A DNA stretch of 64,000 nt from Tubiluchus corallicola (lineage: Eukaryota; Priapulida; Priapulimorpha; Priapulimorphida; Tubiluchidae): positions 141,039-205,038 of the forward strand of contig JAQGDQ010000414.1 of the NCBI GenBank assembly GCA_030141605.1, given 5' to 3'. The notes below the pieces were generated by a model. That model was not told where the DNA came from and did no database searches. It was given only the letters and a program-made list of their open reading frames with translations. Shown here in pieces: positions 46,956-60,532 of the stretch (positions are counted from its first letter, which is position 1; each line of letters starts with the position of its first letter). The translations under genes and the position numbers were made by a program.

Positions 46956-47904
46956 TCAGACAATGGCCCCACGCAGTAATACCATTAAAATCAGTCGTTT
47001 TCTAACACAGGTTATTCCTTATTAATATACAGAGGTATTCATCTGTTTTGCTGTCTGTCTTTATTCTCTTTCTTAGCCATCCTTACAGGTCAACAATAAT
47101 TATTGCTACCTTAACCAGCTAGCTTCATAAATAATCAGCATAATATATACAGTTAATAACGTTGTTTAGAAAACAATTACACAATTACTGCAGACAGATA
47201 ATTCACCACAGCAACACATTACAAACAATTGTGCATTATGGAGACTTAACTAGAAGATTATGTTGGATTATTATTGACCAAGAGTATAATGTTCGCCAGT
47301 AAGGCTATAAGGTAACATGCTGCCTCAAGGCACGTCGTGCACAAACAGATAACTGTTGTACAAAATCCTCTTAAACGCAAGATGTTGCTCGTGATAATAA
47401 ATGCATTGTGATGCATTGTTTAATCTAATAAAGGATACAAGCACCATGAGTTTACCCGTTAAGAAAGTTGAAGATGATATTTGTACCAGAAATTGATATA
47501 ATAATCAACAAAGCACTAGACATGTTTAGTACACGCAATCTGATTTGTTGGTGCATGGGTGGAGATACAATTTTGAGTGTTTTCGTTAGATTTTCGTGAA
47601 AATTAAACAACCCAAAAGCTGTCCAACGATCACTATCCATTTGCTGATGAAGCTTGCATCGTTTAAATTCAGATATTAAGCTCATGTTGCGACTGCACAA
47701 CATTTTTCTTGGGCCTCACTCTTATATTTATTATCTATTTAAATAAAGAAATCACTTTTATATGGCTTGCATATTGGAAAACATGATAAATAATTGGACA
47801 CTTTTATTCGACTTTAGAGCGATATTTGGTCAATTCTTTAGCTGGCCAGTCAGTTGATCAGTCGGTCGACCATGCAGGCTCTAATAAAAAAGTAAGCAAC
47901 AACT

Positions 47905-47985
47905 GTCAGTCAATCTATAAATCAGTCAGTCAGTTAGTCTGTCTGTCAGTCAGTCAATCAGCCAGTCAGTCAGTCAGCGGTTAAA
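47905..47985. repeat. Imperfect (CAGT)n tract
   Basis: CAGTCAGTCAGT units with CTGTCTGTC interruptions. Confidence 0.8.
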
Positions 47986-47999
47986 CAGACAAGCAATAA

Positions 48000-50090
48000 A
48001 CAGACAGCTTCTACTTAGTAAGTCGTCCAAATTTGCAGGCACGCCAAGCAGGCAGAGACAGGAAACAGAGGAACAAGAAATGTGGTGGGAATGCGAGAAA
48101 AAATCGGGTTAGGAATTCTAAAACCTTATGTGCAAAACCTTTAGTTTTGTTCTCAAGCAGGTCCGAAGTCATGAAGAAAACAAACGCATTGTCAGAAGCT
48201 GAGAAAGATTTTCTGATTTTCTTTAAAAACTTCTTGCAAAAGTTAGCGCCCAGCTGCGCAACGTGCTTCGGGGCATGGGAACACAAAGGTTACCTAAAGA
48301 ATGACGCTATTGTCACAGTTTATTGTCGGACTGCATTTTTCCACTTCTCTACTTTAGCGCCATGACTGCTGCCAATTGTAAACCTTGTGTATTATCAGCT
48401 TTTTAAAAAGTTTCCTGTCTATTGTAGAGCGCCGGACAAGGCCAAGTTTTAATAGGTCCGTCAGTTTTAGTTAGTATACATGAACTTCGCTGCATAGGGC
48501 CAAGCTATATTTCAAATCAACAACCACAAACATTATTATGGCCTTATTGCTTTCCAGGGAAATTCCTTGGCACCGTTAATAACCACACCCCGTCCTTGTC
48601 GAAGTGTAAGGAGTGTAAGTGTATGAAAAACTTATCACTTGCTATGTATTAGAAACATTGTAGAGCAGTAGGCCCGTTATATGAAAATTGCGTGTACCGA
48701 TTTTTCAGAATTCACTATAGTAAAAGAACATTTGTTTCCTGGTGTTTTTAACTTGCCGTATTTACATATTTTGTAATATAGCTACGGCCATCCCAAATCT
48801 AAGGAATACAGGACAAGCAACCACAGTGAATTATAAAAACTGTGTGATTTCCGTCGTTTGTGGCAAAAACGAAATCTGTCGTGTACTTTTTTTCATGTAC
48901 AGAACTACATCGTCGCAAAAAGGCTTCATTTGTCGTATGGGACCACATTTATGAAGTTGAAATACGAACACGAAAAAGTACGAGGTCCAGAATGATACAA
49001 ATTTTAAAACTAAATTGTTATTTTGATATTATTCACAAGGCAAATTAGATTGCATTATTGTTTTTTGAAGCAAAGATATTTCATTTAATAGAAAATCAAA
49101 TTCTGAAAACATTCTTCGTAAAAAAGGTATGAAAAGAAAAAACTAGATTTCGAAAATCAACCTGAGCTGCATCTAAGACTATAGAAGAAAGACTTATTGA
49201 AATAACATGTGGGTATTGATAATCGGAACCACCTTAGAAATGTTGAGTTACTTAAGGTGTTAACCCTGGCCAATGTCCTAAACGATTACACGCTCTGGAA
49301 GAAGATCTCGAAAATTATTTAAACGGAAAGAAAATGGCTTGCAATGATACGGGTCAAGAAGATAAATTTGATAGTTTCAAGATTTCACAAGTTTTGATCC
49401 CGACAGAAAAAAGTGGTGAACTTTTGAAAGAAAATTCCCAGCTTACGATTCTTTAATTCATTATAGGCTATAATTCTGCATGATCTGAACTCAGTTGAAG
49501 AAATATAGATCTAAAAGTTGACATGCCGATAGCAGAGAACTACTTCTGAAAACATCTTTTTCCGCAATTTTTCTAAGACCTTTAGCTTTAGCATGGTAAC
49601 AATTTGAACTTTGAAAATAATATTGATGCTGGAGATCTTGATTGTGTAATGCTTTAATACCTTATCACTCTTTTCCTTTACACACATTGACTCCTTGACC
49701 ATTTAAGAGTGATTCGTCAGTTTAGATGGACTGGTAACAAAATCAGTCTATACTGCTCACTGGACATCAGCAAATCTCAAGCTTTTATGGCCACAGTTAG
49801 TAAAGGTACTGCCAGGCTTAGTCTAGTTGGTTTCTGACTGTTTCGTTGGCCGTCATCTCCATATGTCCCTATCTTTCTAATTTGATTTCGAAAAATACTT
49901 CTACTGGTTCTACAGGAATTATTTGTCAGCATCAAGCTTGCTCAACTTCGGGGTGTCCAGTAAATGGCAACTGAGCCGCTCATTCACATTTTATTCTCGA
50001 CAAAAGCGCTCAAATGCATAATCTTAAGCAGTCTAATGAGTGTATTTTCCAAATCCCTTACAAACTGTGATCAAACCAAACAATAATACT
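48000..50090. other. Stretch without a supported gene
   Basis: The best open frame (48033-48365, plus) includes LSEAEKDFLIFFKNFLQKLA and CATCFGAWEHKGYLK, which looks mildly protein-like, but it has no recognisable family, and a comparable frame exists on the opposite strand. The remainder is AT-rich. Confidence 0.4.
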
Positions 50091-50096
50091 ATTCTA

Positions 50097-50725
50097 AGGG
50101 GCTCGACCTAAATCGCTACTTTTCTGGATGTTGTTGTTATTGTTATTGCTGTTGACGCGGGATGACCTTTTGAAAAAAATTTTGCTATGGATAGTCATAA
50201 AACTTCACGTAGACATGCCAGAATGAATTCTGAATCAACTGATTGTATCCGAGTTTCGATCTGGCATTTTGAATTCAAGATGGTGGCGATAACATCATTT
50301 TCTAAAAAAAGGCCAAAGCTCCGCCAATTCGTAACAGATTATCATGAAACTTTAAAGAAATATACTAGAACAAGCCCCGCATCAATAATAGAGTCGGATT
50401 TTTGATCTACCATCCTGAGTTCAAGATGGCAGCAGTCTATAGGAAAACAGTACAGTGAATTCTACACCGACTGACAGTCGAATTTTCGATTTGCCAACTC
50501 AAATTCAAGATGGCGGCATTGATTTGGATCTTGGTTGCCATCTTGAATTCAAGATGGCAACATTGACACCATTTTCTAAAAAAAACTAACAACCTAAACT
50601 TAAATCTAAACCTGCAAACAAATACATTAGAACAAATTTCACATTTGTTGACGCAGCCTTTTTTCATCCAGTCTCTAGTTTTGCGAACCCGCGACAATAG
50701 TTCGAGTCGAACTTGTTAATCTCTA
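50097..50725 (+). mobile_element. Non-autonomous element with tandem ~145-bp core (HINE/pearl-like), copy B
   Basis: Inverted relative to copy A at 1521-2232. It starts GGGCTCGACCTAAATCGCTA, followed by a TTGTTGTTATTG microsatellite. The tandem monomers are marked by TTCAAGATGG blocks at about 50263, 50408, 50492 and 50537 (spacing 145, then truncated units). It ends with CGACAATAGTTCGAGTCGAA, then CTTGTTAATCTC. A perfect palindrome around CATCTTGAATTCAAGATG lies at 50537-50558. Matching both ends and the core of copy A over independent flanks supports a transposed unit. Confidence 0.72.
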
Positions 50726-51195
50726 CTACGTACTTTCTGTTTTCATCTAACTAGATATTTAATTAAGTATATTTTAAAATCTGCTTCTTATTGAATACTC
50801 TGCTTCTTGTTAATTATTGAATTATTGAAATTTCTGTATTTTTAATGTACCAGTTGTATTTGCGTTGATGTGAAATAAACAATCGTAAACCTTTAATCTT
50901 TCTTTTCTCTTTTGATAACTTAAATAAGATGTTGTATTTAATATTTTTAGAAACCACATACAATTTAATTAAGTATCATTGATTATTAAAATCATTAACA
51001 ACATAAGTGCTCCAAATTCTTATTTAATGTGGAACACGTAAGTAATTTTTCATTTGTATAGCAAGACAAGGGAAAATTAAACTAAGACTGATAAAAACAT
51101 CCTATTGGAATAATAAATTAAGGAGTTATGGTTTCTATGGTTAACACTGACTGATTGTGCGTTGATTAGCATGAAAATTCAGATCTGCTTTTGTC

Positions 51196-51290
51196 ATGCT
51201 GGTTGATAGCTCAAACGGCTAGAGCGTGTGGCCTGGTGACCTGATATCACCCGGTTGTGGGTTCGAATCCTGTCTGACTCACATCTTTTT
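51196..51290 (+). ncRNA. tRNA-like sequence with complete Pol III promoter (SINE head or pseudo-tRNA)
   Basis: The A box TAGCTCAAACGG (51207-51218, one mismatch) and a perfect B box GGTTCGAATCC (51260-51270) are 41 bases apart, and TTTTT at about 51285-51289 could terminate Pol III. The D arm GCTC...GAGC forms. GGTGA-CCTGATA-TCACC makes a 5-bp stem with a 7-nt loop (would-be anticodon TGA). However, there are eight extra bases between the D and anticodon arms, a wobble-rich T stem and no good acceptor stem. A functional tRNA is unlikely; a tRNA-derived SINE founder or remnant is more likely. Confidence 0.5.
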
Positions 51291-52004
51291 AGAGCCTTCC
51301 TCCTTCTTAGTTTAACTAATGATTACTACAATTATTATTGTATTGAAAATATATATAGACGATTAGTTTTCCCCAAAACTGCAAGACATGTTCATACAAC
51401 TGACAACTTTAGACAAAAACTTTTAAATAAACTATTACTTACCATTACCCAAATGCCACCGAGTCCTAGTGTGGAAGCCATATTGTTCAATCCAGGCAAT
51501 CACCAATGACAATGACAATGAAACCACAAAATCTCTTTTTGCGACCTGCTCACAACCACAACCACAAACTTTCTGTATGTAGGTACATATAATGAGTATT
51601 GCCTTGTTTTACTTTTGTAATCAATCAAAAAGTGTAAGGCGAGCTCATATATTTTTATTTTCTATGATGTTTCTAAAATCATACAGTTTTCCATAATTAA
51701 ACATTCAGTTGACTGTGTATTGCAAACAAGCTTGCCATACAGAGTTATCTAAATTCCGTTTATTTTAATTCTTAATATATTAATTAAACTGTACAACTTA
51801 TGATGCACTCAATTGACTGTTATTCCAAGCTGCAAGACGGATATTCAGGTAAGAATGTGTGCAACCTAATCATTGAGTTATAAGCAGCTGTGCGGCCAGG
51901 TGTGACTTACCTGACCTCCTGCGTCCCTACAACGTAGCCTTCATACGTCACTGATGAGTTTGAAACTTTACGGCATAATCACTTAAAGTTAGACTTTTAT
52001 TTAC

Positions 52005-52234
<230 letters not shown>

Positions 52235-52439
52235 TAGCTGGAATATTTGATCAAGCTTGCTTCAATCAAGTATCCATCTAAAGTGTTTAGGCCTAATTAA
52301 GATAACATAAAAGTGTAATCAAGCAGTTAATGAGTAGGCCATAATTAGCGAAAGTTGAACCCCCTCGCCCCCTCCCCGACTTGGATGAGTATACTGCAAA
52401 CCATGACGTAATTAAAACTTGGTTATAACAGCTACTGAG

Positions 52440-52610
52440 CACCGGTGAAACAGGCGAAAAAACAAAAGGAAAAAACGAAGAAAAAGGCGAATGAAAATAA
52501 AAAAAGGAAAAACGGAAGTCGAGGAGGTAAAAAAAAGGAACGAAACTAAAAAGAGATTTTCAAACAAAAACTAAGACGAAATCGAAAGAAAATAAGAGAC
52601 GAAAAAGTGC
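52440..52610. repeat. Purine-rich (GAAAA) tract
   Basis: About 170 bases of A/G-rich sequence with GAAAAAACG-type units. No gene. Confidence 0.75.
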
Positions 52611-53579
52611 ACTATGGTTTTTTCAAACTACACTGTATTTCAAGTAATTGCACTCATTGTTACGTATACGAAATTTGTGAATTATCTTCTGTGTGCGTTT
52701 CTCAGCCTCAATGGCGCTGAGCAAAAAATTCCAGGCAATTATAATATAATCAGACTCCTTGTGCCATTATACTTCTGTGCTTTTGGCGGGAAGATGTTTT
52801 AAATAGTGATGAGCATGACAGTATAATGATGATATAAAAGTGACATCGCTGGCAGGACCTCTATTGTACTGATCTAAACAACAAAACAATATGAATTCTC
52901 TCAATCCTTTATAATTTTCATACCAGGAATTCCAGAGGGGTGGATCAAGGAGAGGGAAGAAATGTTGTCACGCGAGCTGCATTGGGAGAGGTAATTGATG
53001 TAACACAAAACACAGGATGAAAGATGTATCACATAGTGTAGCGCCATGTCTCCGGGAATTAAGCAATTGCACAGGCCTACGTAATGTTAAAGCGAAGAAA
53101 TAAACTTCAGCAACACAAAGGGGTACGAAATGCTTTTACTACAATAGTACGACAACAAATGCTTTTCGATAAATTTTTAAGAAAAAAAAGCGGAATTAAT
53201 TCTTATTAATGAAAAAAACACCAGTTCGTTTTTCATTCGACAGTTTTTGACTACATGGCGTACGTTCAGTTCATTCAAGTAAAAAAATCACTTTGCCTCT
53301 TCTGGATCCACATTCAATCTTATTTGATTTTAGTCAGCGACAAGGTAAAGTGAAACAGAACTTGAATTTAACATAGGTTTTATTAATACCTGGTGCGTAA
53401 GACATTTAGCTTGTTAGTTCAATGAAAACAACTTTCTAGGCCAAGCTCTAGTAAATTAGTCTTTTCTAACCGATTTTTGCAGTAAAAGTTGTCCCTATCA
53501 ACTCTTTTCCATACTTGAACTAAGGTTGTTCCATGTGAACGAGGCCAACAAAACCGACAGCAGCACTACTATCAGTAAA

Positions 53580-54000
53580 GATTAGACAGAAAAACTAGCT
53601 CATTGGCAACTTAGACCGAGATATGGTCAACGGTTGCTTCAATATCTGCCACTTGTTCGATGATATTTTTCGCTAGATTGGATACAGCCCAGGTCGGAAT
53701 CGCCGATTATCACAACCAACAGTGGCTATATGGCGTTTCTTTTCACCATACTGTGCCGTGCCTTCTTTTCAGTATAAGGAAAAAATAGACTAACAATAGC
53801 GTGCACTTTACCATTGTCCTTGAGCTGGGCACAAAATGGGTTTTGTTGGTCAAAGAAAGGCAGCATTCTTTAGCCATGGGAGCAGAGTTCTGTGTGGAAC
53901 GTATTACAATGCGCTCTTTTATTGTTGACTGCAACAATTTTAAGCGCTTTACAAGCGATGAGCCGATTAGACCGAGGGCTGTGATGAGTGCTCACTGACC
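53580..54000. promoter_or_regulatory. GC-balanced block with clustered SOX-type sites
   Basis: AACAATAG (53792-53799), CCATTGTCC (53811-53819), ATTGTT (53921-53926) and AACAAT (53933-53938) fall within about 150 bases of a repeat-free, less AT-rich block. Two short opposing frames here have no family signature. An enhancer, possibly under SOX control, is a speculation from motif density. Confidence 0.28.
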
Positions 54001-54289
54001 ACAATCAAAAATTTATTTAGCGGCTGAGATGGTATAAGTGTGAGACTCTTCTCGGTAGCCCTGTTGACAGAAGAAGAAAAGTCGCAGTTTGAAAGCCAAC
54101 TGCTTGATTTGTAGATTAATTATTAGCTTAGATTGTTGTTGTATTTCGACAGCTAGGTCATAAATTACAAAAAATACACACACTATTACAAGTACATTTA
54201 CAATTATAATTACAAAAAAACATCTAAAAGTATAATTGTTACGAAATAATAAAAATATTACAATTACAGATATAAAATAATTCATTTAA

Positions 54290-57200
54290 GTGGATGTCTG
54301 TCATGTTTGCCTTCATTTTAAACCTACGTTCTAGTTTCAGTTGTCTACAACTAAACGCCTAAAAGCCCTAAACGAAATTCAAATATGTAGTTCTTTTCGA
54401 TGAATGCGATGCCGCAGACACCATGAAAGAAGATGCCTGCTAGCGGTAGTTCATAAATTTGCTAAAGTTCTTCTAACCTTCCACCAGTTTCTTTGTTTCT
54501 TCTTCCAAGATTTCGGTTTGTTTAACAATCTGTCATTACGTTTTAGCTTATCTGGTTTTTTCCTGGAGGCGTTAAGTAGCTGTTTTCGCTAAACTGTTTG
54601 TGATGTATTAGGTATTTATTGCAACAACTCAGTATTTATTGCTGCACAAAACATAATTATAAAAACCCAAATTACAATTCATGACATATAAGCATAATAA
54701 GACATTTAAGATAGCAAAATAAATCAAACAACATTAAAACCTAATTTGCAAATATGTTTCTGACTTATGTTGTTGATATTAGAAGGCTTATTCACCTACT
54801 TATGATTCATTGTACTATACATGCTAGTACATGCTAGTCAATAGGTAAACAGTTTCGCGTAACCACTCTAAAATACAATATCACATACAAGTATTTATGC
54901 ACTAAACTAAAGTGACTTAACTAAAAAAACATAAGTAATTATAAAATAACCTGAAACAGCATTTAATTATAAATAGTAAGAAATTATTTTTCATTTTAAC
55001 TTTTAAACATGTTGCACATTTCTGGCATTTTTACGACATTTGGAATATTATTCCTTTTGATGGCACAATTGTATTTTGATCAGATGTTTCACTGTGTCAG
55101 TTTTTTTCATTTAAGAACATGATAGTAATTAGAAGCGATCTACTTAGTTATTTTTATAGAAATTTCATTCCATAACACTTTGAGATGCATTGGACCAAAC
55201 AAAAGTTAGCCCAACACAATCAGTTTTGATAACTGGGGGTTTGTGCGCTTTGAAAAGAAAAATTCCCAGAAAGTTTTTTTTGCAGAAAAATCATTTCCCC
55301 CATAAAATTCTCATTCCTACATTTCGTAGAAAAATATTTTCTGGAAAACGTACTACATACAATTTTTTCTAGAAAAATGATTCATGAAACGCAAGCAAAA
55401 CATAAAATTATTGATACAAATAAATTTGGCTTCTTTGTGGATGCAATAATGTTCCATAACTTCCTTTCTGTCAGTCAGTCTGTTTGTCTATCAGCCTGTC
55501 TGTCTGTTTCTTTCTCTCACTCCCTTCTCTTTTTCTCTCTTCTCTCTCATTACCTCCCTCTTTTTCAGGAAATCTCACACAAATATCACGTAAATCTTCT
55601 CGAAAATCGGAAACCTCATAGAAACTCACAAGATATCACATAAGCATCATTCAAATAAAAAGATAACAAAGGGAATACATTAAAATATCAAAACAAGATT
55701 CTGCCTGACTTATTTTTTGTTATGTGAATGTAGATCTACTCGGTTAATTAAATAATTCTGTAAGAAAATTGATATGATTTAATTCGATTTAGTGTATAAA
55801 ATTTGTAGTACGAGGTGGTTTATGATGTAAGGTTGCTTGCATGGTTTGAGATCGTAATTTCCCAATTTTTTCAACATTACATAATACAATTTATTCTATG
55901 GTAATATTTTCTTTGGGACACAGTCACCTTTACTTAGTTCAGCAAAGTCGTTGAGGTGAGGTCTTTAACAATTAAAAAATAATTACGTTGTGGACGGTAA
56001 ACCTAACTAATGCGCATCTTTGTAATCTGCGCGGCATAACGCGCGTGACGGAACTGTGACACTCAGTCGCCTTACACAAATTATCCGGATTTTGTGACGT
56101 TGCAAAGTACCTATAGAACTTAATCATCAATTATGTCTGTTCAGTGAATAAAAGCCTAATGGTCCTAAGTGCGTGCACTTCTCACACGAGTGTGTATTGA
56201 AGTCACCTCCATTGTACCTGTATAATCACTATTATTCACTGGCTTCCGAGCAGCTTCCCAGCAGCTTGGAATTATCACCAATTAACCGAGTTCTCATTAT
56301 TGTGCCAAGAGCGTAATTAAAGGTCTTACGGGCTGCTACCTGTTGTCATTAGCGAGTAAATAATTATTGTCCGCGGAAGAGCAAATAAACAGATCTGAAA
56401 ATATTGTGTTTTTTGTCGAAGTCTGTAATAACTGTTGCTGTATTTGCACTTAAGTTGCTGTTGTTGTTGTTGCACAGGTAAAGAAACTTATGAAATATGG
56501 GCAGGTCGTTTTGTGAAGTTTTTGAGGCATTATTTTGGAGAGTATGCTTTCGCCGCTACTCCGGTCACAAGATGTGTTTTGAGGCAAAAATAAGGCGTTT
56601 TTCATTTTTATGAGTATGACTCTCCAAAATAACAGTATACTACACATTCATTTTTTTTGAAAACTTCAATTATAACAGTCTATACTTACACTTTGTCTTA
56701 CTGTAACTGCCAGTAATATGTACAGTACATGTACACCATAATTAATAAAAATATACATCTTTTGTAAAAAAATTTAATTGCACTTTTGGTTTCCACTTAT
56801 GTGTTTTTTGAAAATTTTATTTATTCATTATAAAAATTAAATGATAGCATCGTAGTTATGGGTATGCCCATTTTATCTTCTGGTAACCAATATTTTTAGA
56901 CAGAGTCCGCCACTTGCCTTTTGATTTTATTAGCCGCATACAGCAAAAAATCTGTATGCAGTCAACTGTGTGAGGTAAATCGTCTCACAACAATTTTGCG
57001 CGCACACGGTAACTTTTGTTCAAGTAAGCTCACTAAGCTCATTTAGTAGGCACAACGTGACAAGATTGTTTTGTTTTTATTATTGTTCGCTAGTTGTTTT
57101 TTTTTCTGGCACACATTTTTGTACCCGAGAACAGGACCTGAACACGAGAACAGGATGAGTTGAGTAAGAAAAAATTAAACACTTTCTTAAGACACTGCGC

Positions 57201-58620
57201 CCGTTAAAATTGGTAAAACAGAGTTTATCGAATCTTCACGCAAACAAAAAACCTGTGTCATATAATGTTGTTGCAGAGAAATTTTACCGAGTTTTTTATT
57301 TAATGCGTGTGGTAATAAAAGTTGTTAAACTTTCTTATGCAAGTTTAGTTTATAATTGCATCATATCACAATTTATTTGGCAATATAAATCTTCATAATT
57401 ATTTAAATGATCATAATCATAGTGATTACAACAAATAGCGTTTTTAATGTAAATCAGTACAAATAAAGTCAATCAGTACAAATAAAGTCAAAGAGAGATT
57501 TTGTGCAGCTGCATTACCTTTAACTTTGTTGCAAATTGCTAAAGAAATTAATACGAACATTAATTTTCAGCTGTTTGTCATAACATCATTAGTCGTTTTG
57601 TTGGTATTGTTAATATACTTGATCATTAGTCGTTATGTAAAATTTTTTCCTTCAAACTCTCCGCCGCAAAATAAGTTTCACAGTAGTGTCCTTAGATAAT
57701 CTTGTTTTGGACAAAATAAGCCAGTTGAATGTACAAACTCATATTATTTAGTTGAGTCCACCATTTGTCAAGTAAATTCCATTAGTGATGACCGGCTACA
57801 GAAACTTTGTAATGGTTTGCAAGTCGCAAATGAGATTGAATAAACGCTCAAAAAACATTCATTGTCAGGTAATGCGTTGAGGGGAAAAATGCGTTCAGTT
57901 AAAATGAATACGAAATTAAGAGTTGGTCTTTCTTCTATGGAGAAGGTAATACGGTTCTTCTACTTTTTCTTAGTTCCGGTCACCTCCGAAATACAAAAAC
58001 TCTGCAATCCTTTGTTGCCAAGGTTGATGAATCACGAGTTGACATACGTAGTCTGTCTTAACGGTTTGTCTTTTTCTCTAAACCAATTCGGCTCGGCTTG
58101 TCGTTTGTCATAGCAAATTTTGTTTGGCCAACATTTACAAAGATAGATAGAGTGCAGAAAGACGGGCAACAATACGCTGATGAGTTAGGAGCTAAGGCAA
58201 CAGATCTTCCTGATGAGAAACGTTTTTACCCGGTTTATTTGTTGGGGGTCATTAATCAGGCGTAACTCAGAAATATTTGTAACTACGGCCCAGCATAATA
58301 CCTCGTGATTTAATTTACTTTAGGTCTTTAGTGAACGCATTCATACTGCGTCGTTGTGAAGCTTCTGCTATTATCCAGAACTACACCATCTGAGTGCAGA
58401 TATTTTACTTGAGTCTCCTTCAGTGTGGATAATAAATGATTTAATTAAGTAATATTTCAAATAACACGTTTAAAGAGAAAGATTAATAGCAAGTATCAGT
58501 ATTTATTTAACAAAACAATTCGACAGTTTGTTTATAATTCCAAGTTTATGGTTAGTGATTTAACGGCGTTAAAATTTAAATTGTGTTACAAGCTAATTAT
58601 TGCAGATGACGCGGACAGAA
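54290..58620. other. AT-rich stretch without a supported gene
   Basis: Contains a pyrimidine-rich CTGT/CTCT tract at 55468-55565, a 19-bp tandem duplication AATCAGTACAAATAAAGTC at 57452-57490, and a TTGTTG run near 56455. No exon could be supported. Confidence 0.45.
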
Positions 58621-58674
58621 AAACTTAGTTGAACAGAATTTTAATTTTACAATATTGTAAATCATTGTATAAAG

Positions 58675-58832
58675 CATATTGTAAATCATTACATATGTAC
58701 AATATCATCATATACACCTATGAATAAAACATATTGTAAATCATTATATATGTACAATATCATCATATGGGCCTATGAACAAAACATATTGTAAATCATT
58801 ATATATGTGAAGTATCATCATATGTAAAATAC
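58675..58832. repeat. 55-bp minisatellite, about three copies
   Basis: CATATTGTAAATCATTA starts at 58675, 58730 and 58785, each followed by CATATGTACAATATCATCAT or a variant. The unit contains near-palindromic ATATGTACAATAT. A partial copy precedes at 58651. Confidence 0.92.
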
Positions 58833-59737
58833 TAAGTTTTAGAAGGATGTGTGGAACTTAGTATATAAATAGGATTTAATAATTTGTAACTCAACTAAAA
58901 AATCAGTCCCATCATTAGTCATTCGTAATTTTTTAAAGAGTGTGCAAAAAACTGTGAAAATTAATTGCTGTGATTAAATATTTGTACGAAACCAATGCAT
59001 ACAGGAGTTTTATGGCAAGCAACTGTATGTCATATGTCAAAAAATTTCCTTGTTTATTATTAATCTATTTTAAATAAATTTTTACCTACAAGTGAATCCT
59101 CTTCTCATAAATATGCACATAATCTTATCATAGTTTTTATAATGTATTTCATCTTTTTATATATGTCCACTATTTGAATGTGAGAACCACAGAGAAATTC
59201 AATAAATAAAATAACAATATTGCTCACTTATAGTAGCTCTTCATCTATTTCTTTGACAGTGTCAGTTTTCTGTAGTTTACACAGTTTTTTAATATTAAAT
59301 AATAAGTTTACTAACGAACAACACAGTACATTATACGATATATAAAGAATCAAACGTCACACAAAAACATGCCAACACTTGAGTATAAACCGTATAATCC
59401 TCGTATTGAAACAGTAAAAAAAACAGTAGAGATTAAATAGGTTATAATATTCATAATTTATAAGTTGTTATAATTTTATCGATTTTATATGTTGTTTTTT
59501 ATACCATTGTCAGTTATGTTGTTGATGCTGAAAATTATGTTTAACTTAAATTAATGCTATTTACATCAATGACACCGCAAACTGTTTTTAGTCGAATTTT
59601 TACTTAATTAAAATCTTGACAGTAACATCTGCAATCTGCGGTCTGTATATACACTTGCTGTTGAGCAACTGAAATGTTTGATCTCGAGGGATAGTACAAC
59701 CCAGAGGGCTGCTACTGAGGGTTATATAATTCACTCA

Positions 59738-59890
59738 TTCACTCACTTATTCATTCATTCATTCATTCATTCATTCATTCATTCATTCATTCATTCATTC
59801 ATTCATTCATTCATTCATTCATTCATTCATTCATTCATTCATTCATTCATTCATTCATTCATTCATTCATTCATTAATCCATTCATTCAC
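59738..59890. repeat. (ATTC)n microsatellite
   Basis: About 34 ATTC units bordering the 3' side of the minus-strand retrotransposon remnant, whose own tail is GAAGAAGAAGAAG. Confidence 0.95.
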
Positions 59891-60530
59891 CTATTCACTT
59901 CTTCTTCTTCTTCTCAGCTTTTCCCTATGCGGGGTCGCCGTTGTGAATAAGTCGTCTCCATGCATTCCTGTTGTTAACCATCTCTACATTTATGTTCTTC
60001 TCTCTAAGGTCTCCGTTAATACATTCGAACCATCTCAGCTTGGGTCGTCCTCTTCTTCTATTTCCCAGCACTTCCATTTCCATGACCTCCCTTCCCACGT
60101 GATCTTCCCCGACTCTTCTTCTCAGGTGCCCATACCATCGCAATCTTGCCTCTTGTATCTTTTTCGAGGCTTCCACTACTTTCACTGTTCCTCTAATATT
60201 ACTATTCCTGATTTTGTCCCTTCTTGTTACTCCCACCATCCATCTCAACATCCTCATCTCCGCCACATCCATTTTCTTCTCCTCGGTCTTCTTTAGAGGT
60301 GCTGCTTCCAGCCCATATATTAGGGCGGGTCTGACCACTGCTTTGTGAACTTTACCCTTAAGTCTCGCTGGAATCCTCTTATCGCATATCACCCCTGAAA
60401 CTTTTCGCCAGTTATTCCAACCACACTGAATCCTGAAATTCACCTCCTTTTCCATTCCTGCAGTCTCGTCTGTCATTGAACCCAGATACTTAAAGGTCTT
60501 TACTCTTTTCAACTCTGCCCCATTCAGTCA
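59890..60530 (-). mobile_element. Non-LTR retrotransposon reverse-transcriptase C-terminus, near-intact frame
   Basis: 195 codons open on the minus strand: KRVKTFKYLGSMTDETAGM, then ICDKRIPARLKGKVHKAVVR, then PALIYGLEAAPLKKTEEKKM, MRMLRWMVGVTRRDKIRNSN, RLRWYGHLRRR and WRRLIHNGDPA. This is the post-RT/thumb region of an RTE-like LINE lineage (compare KYLGS, CD[KR]-x-P-x-[RK]-LK-x-K-x-Y-x-x-V-[VI]-R-P, LRW-x-G-V-[TR], RWYGH, GRP). The copy is 5'-truncated; the catalytic FADD region is absent. A GAAGAAG tail follows the stop. The lack of stops suggests a fairly young insertion. A second, more decayed copy lies inverted at 63418-64000. Confidence 0.88.
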
Positions 60531-60532
60531 CC

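Noticed and set aside
48033-48365. 110-codon plus-strand frame as a gene
   Set aside because: A comparable frame exists on the other strand, there is no domain signature and no splice or poly(A) signals.
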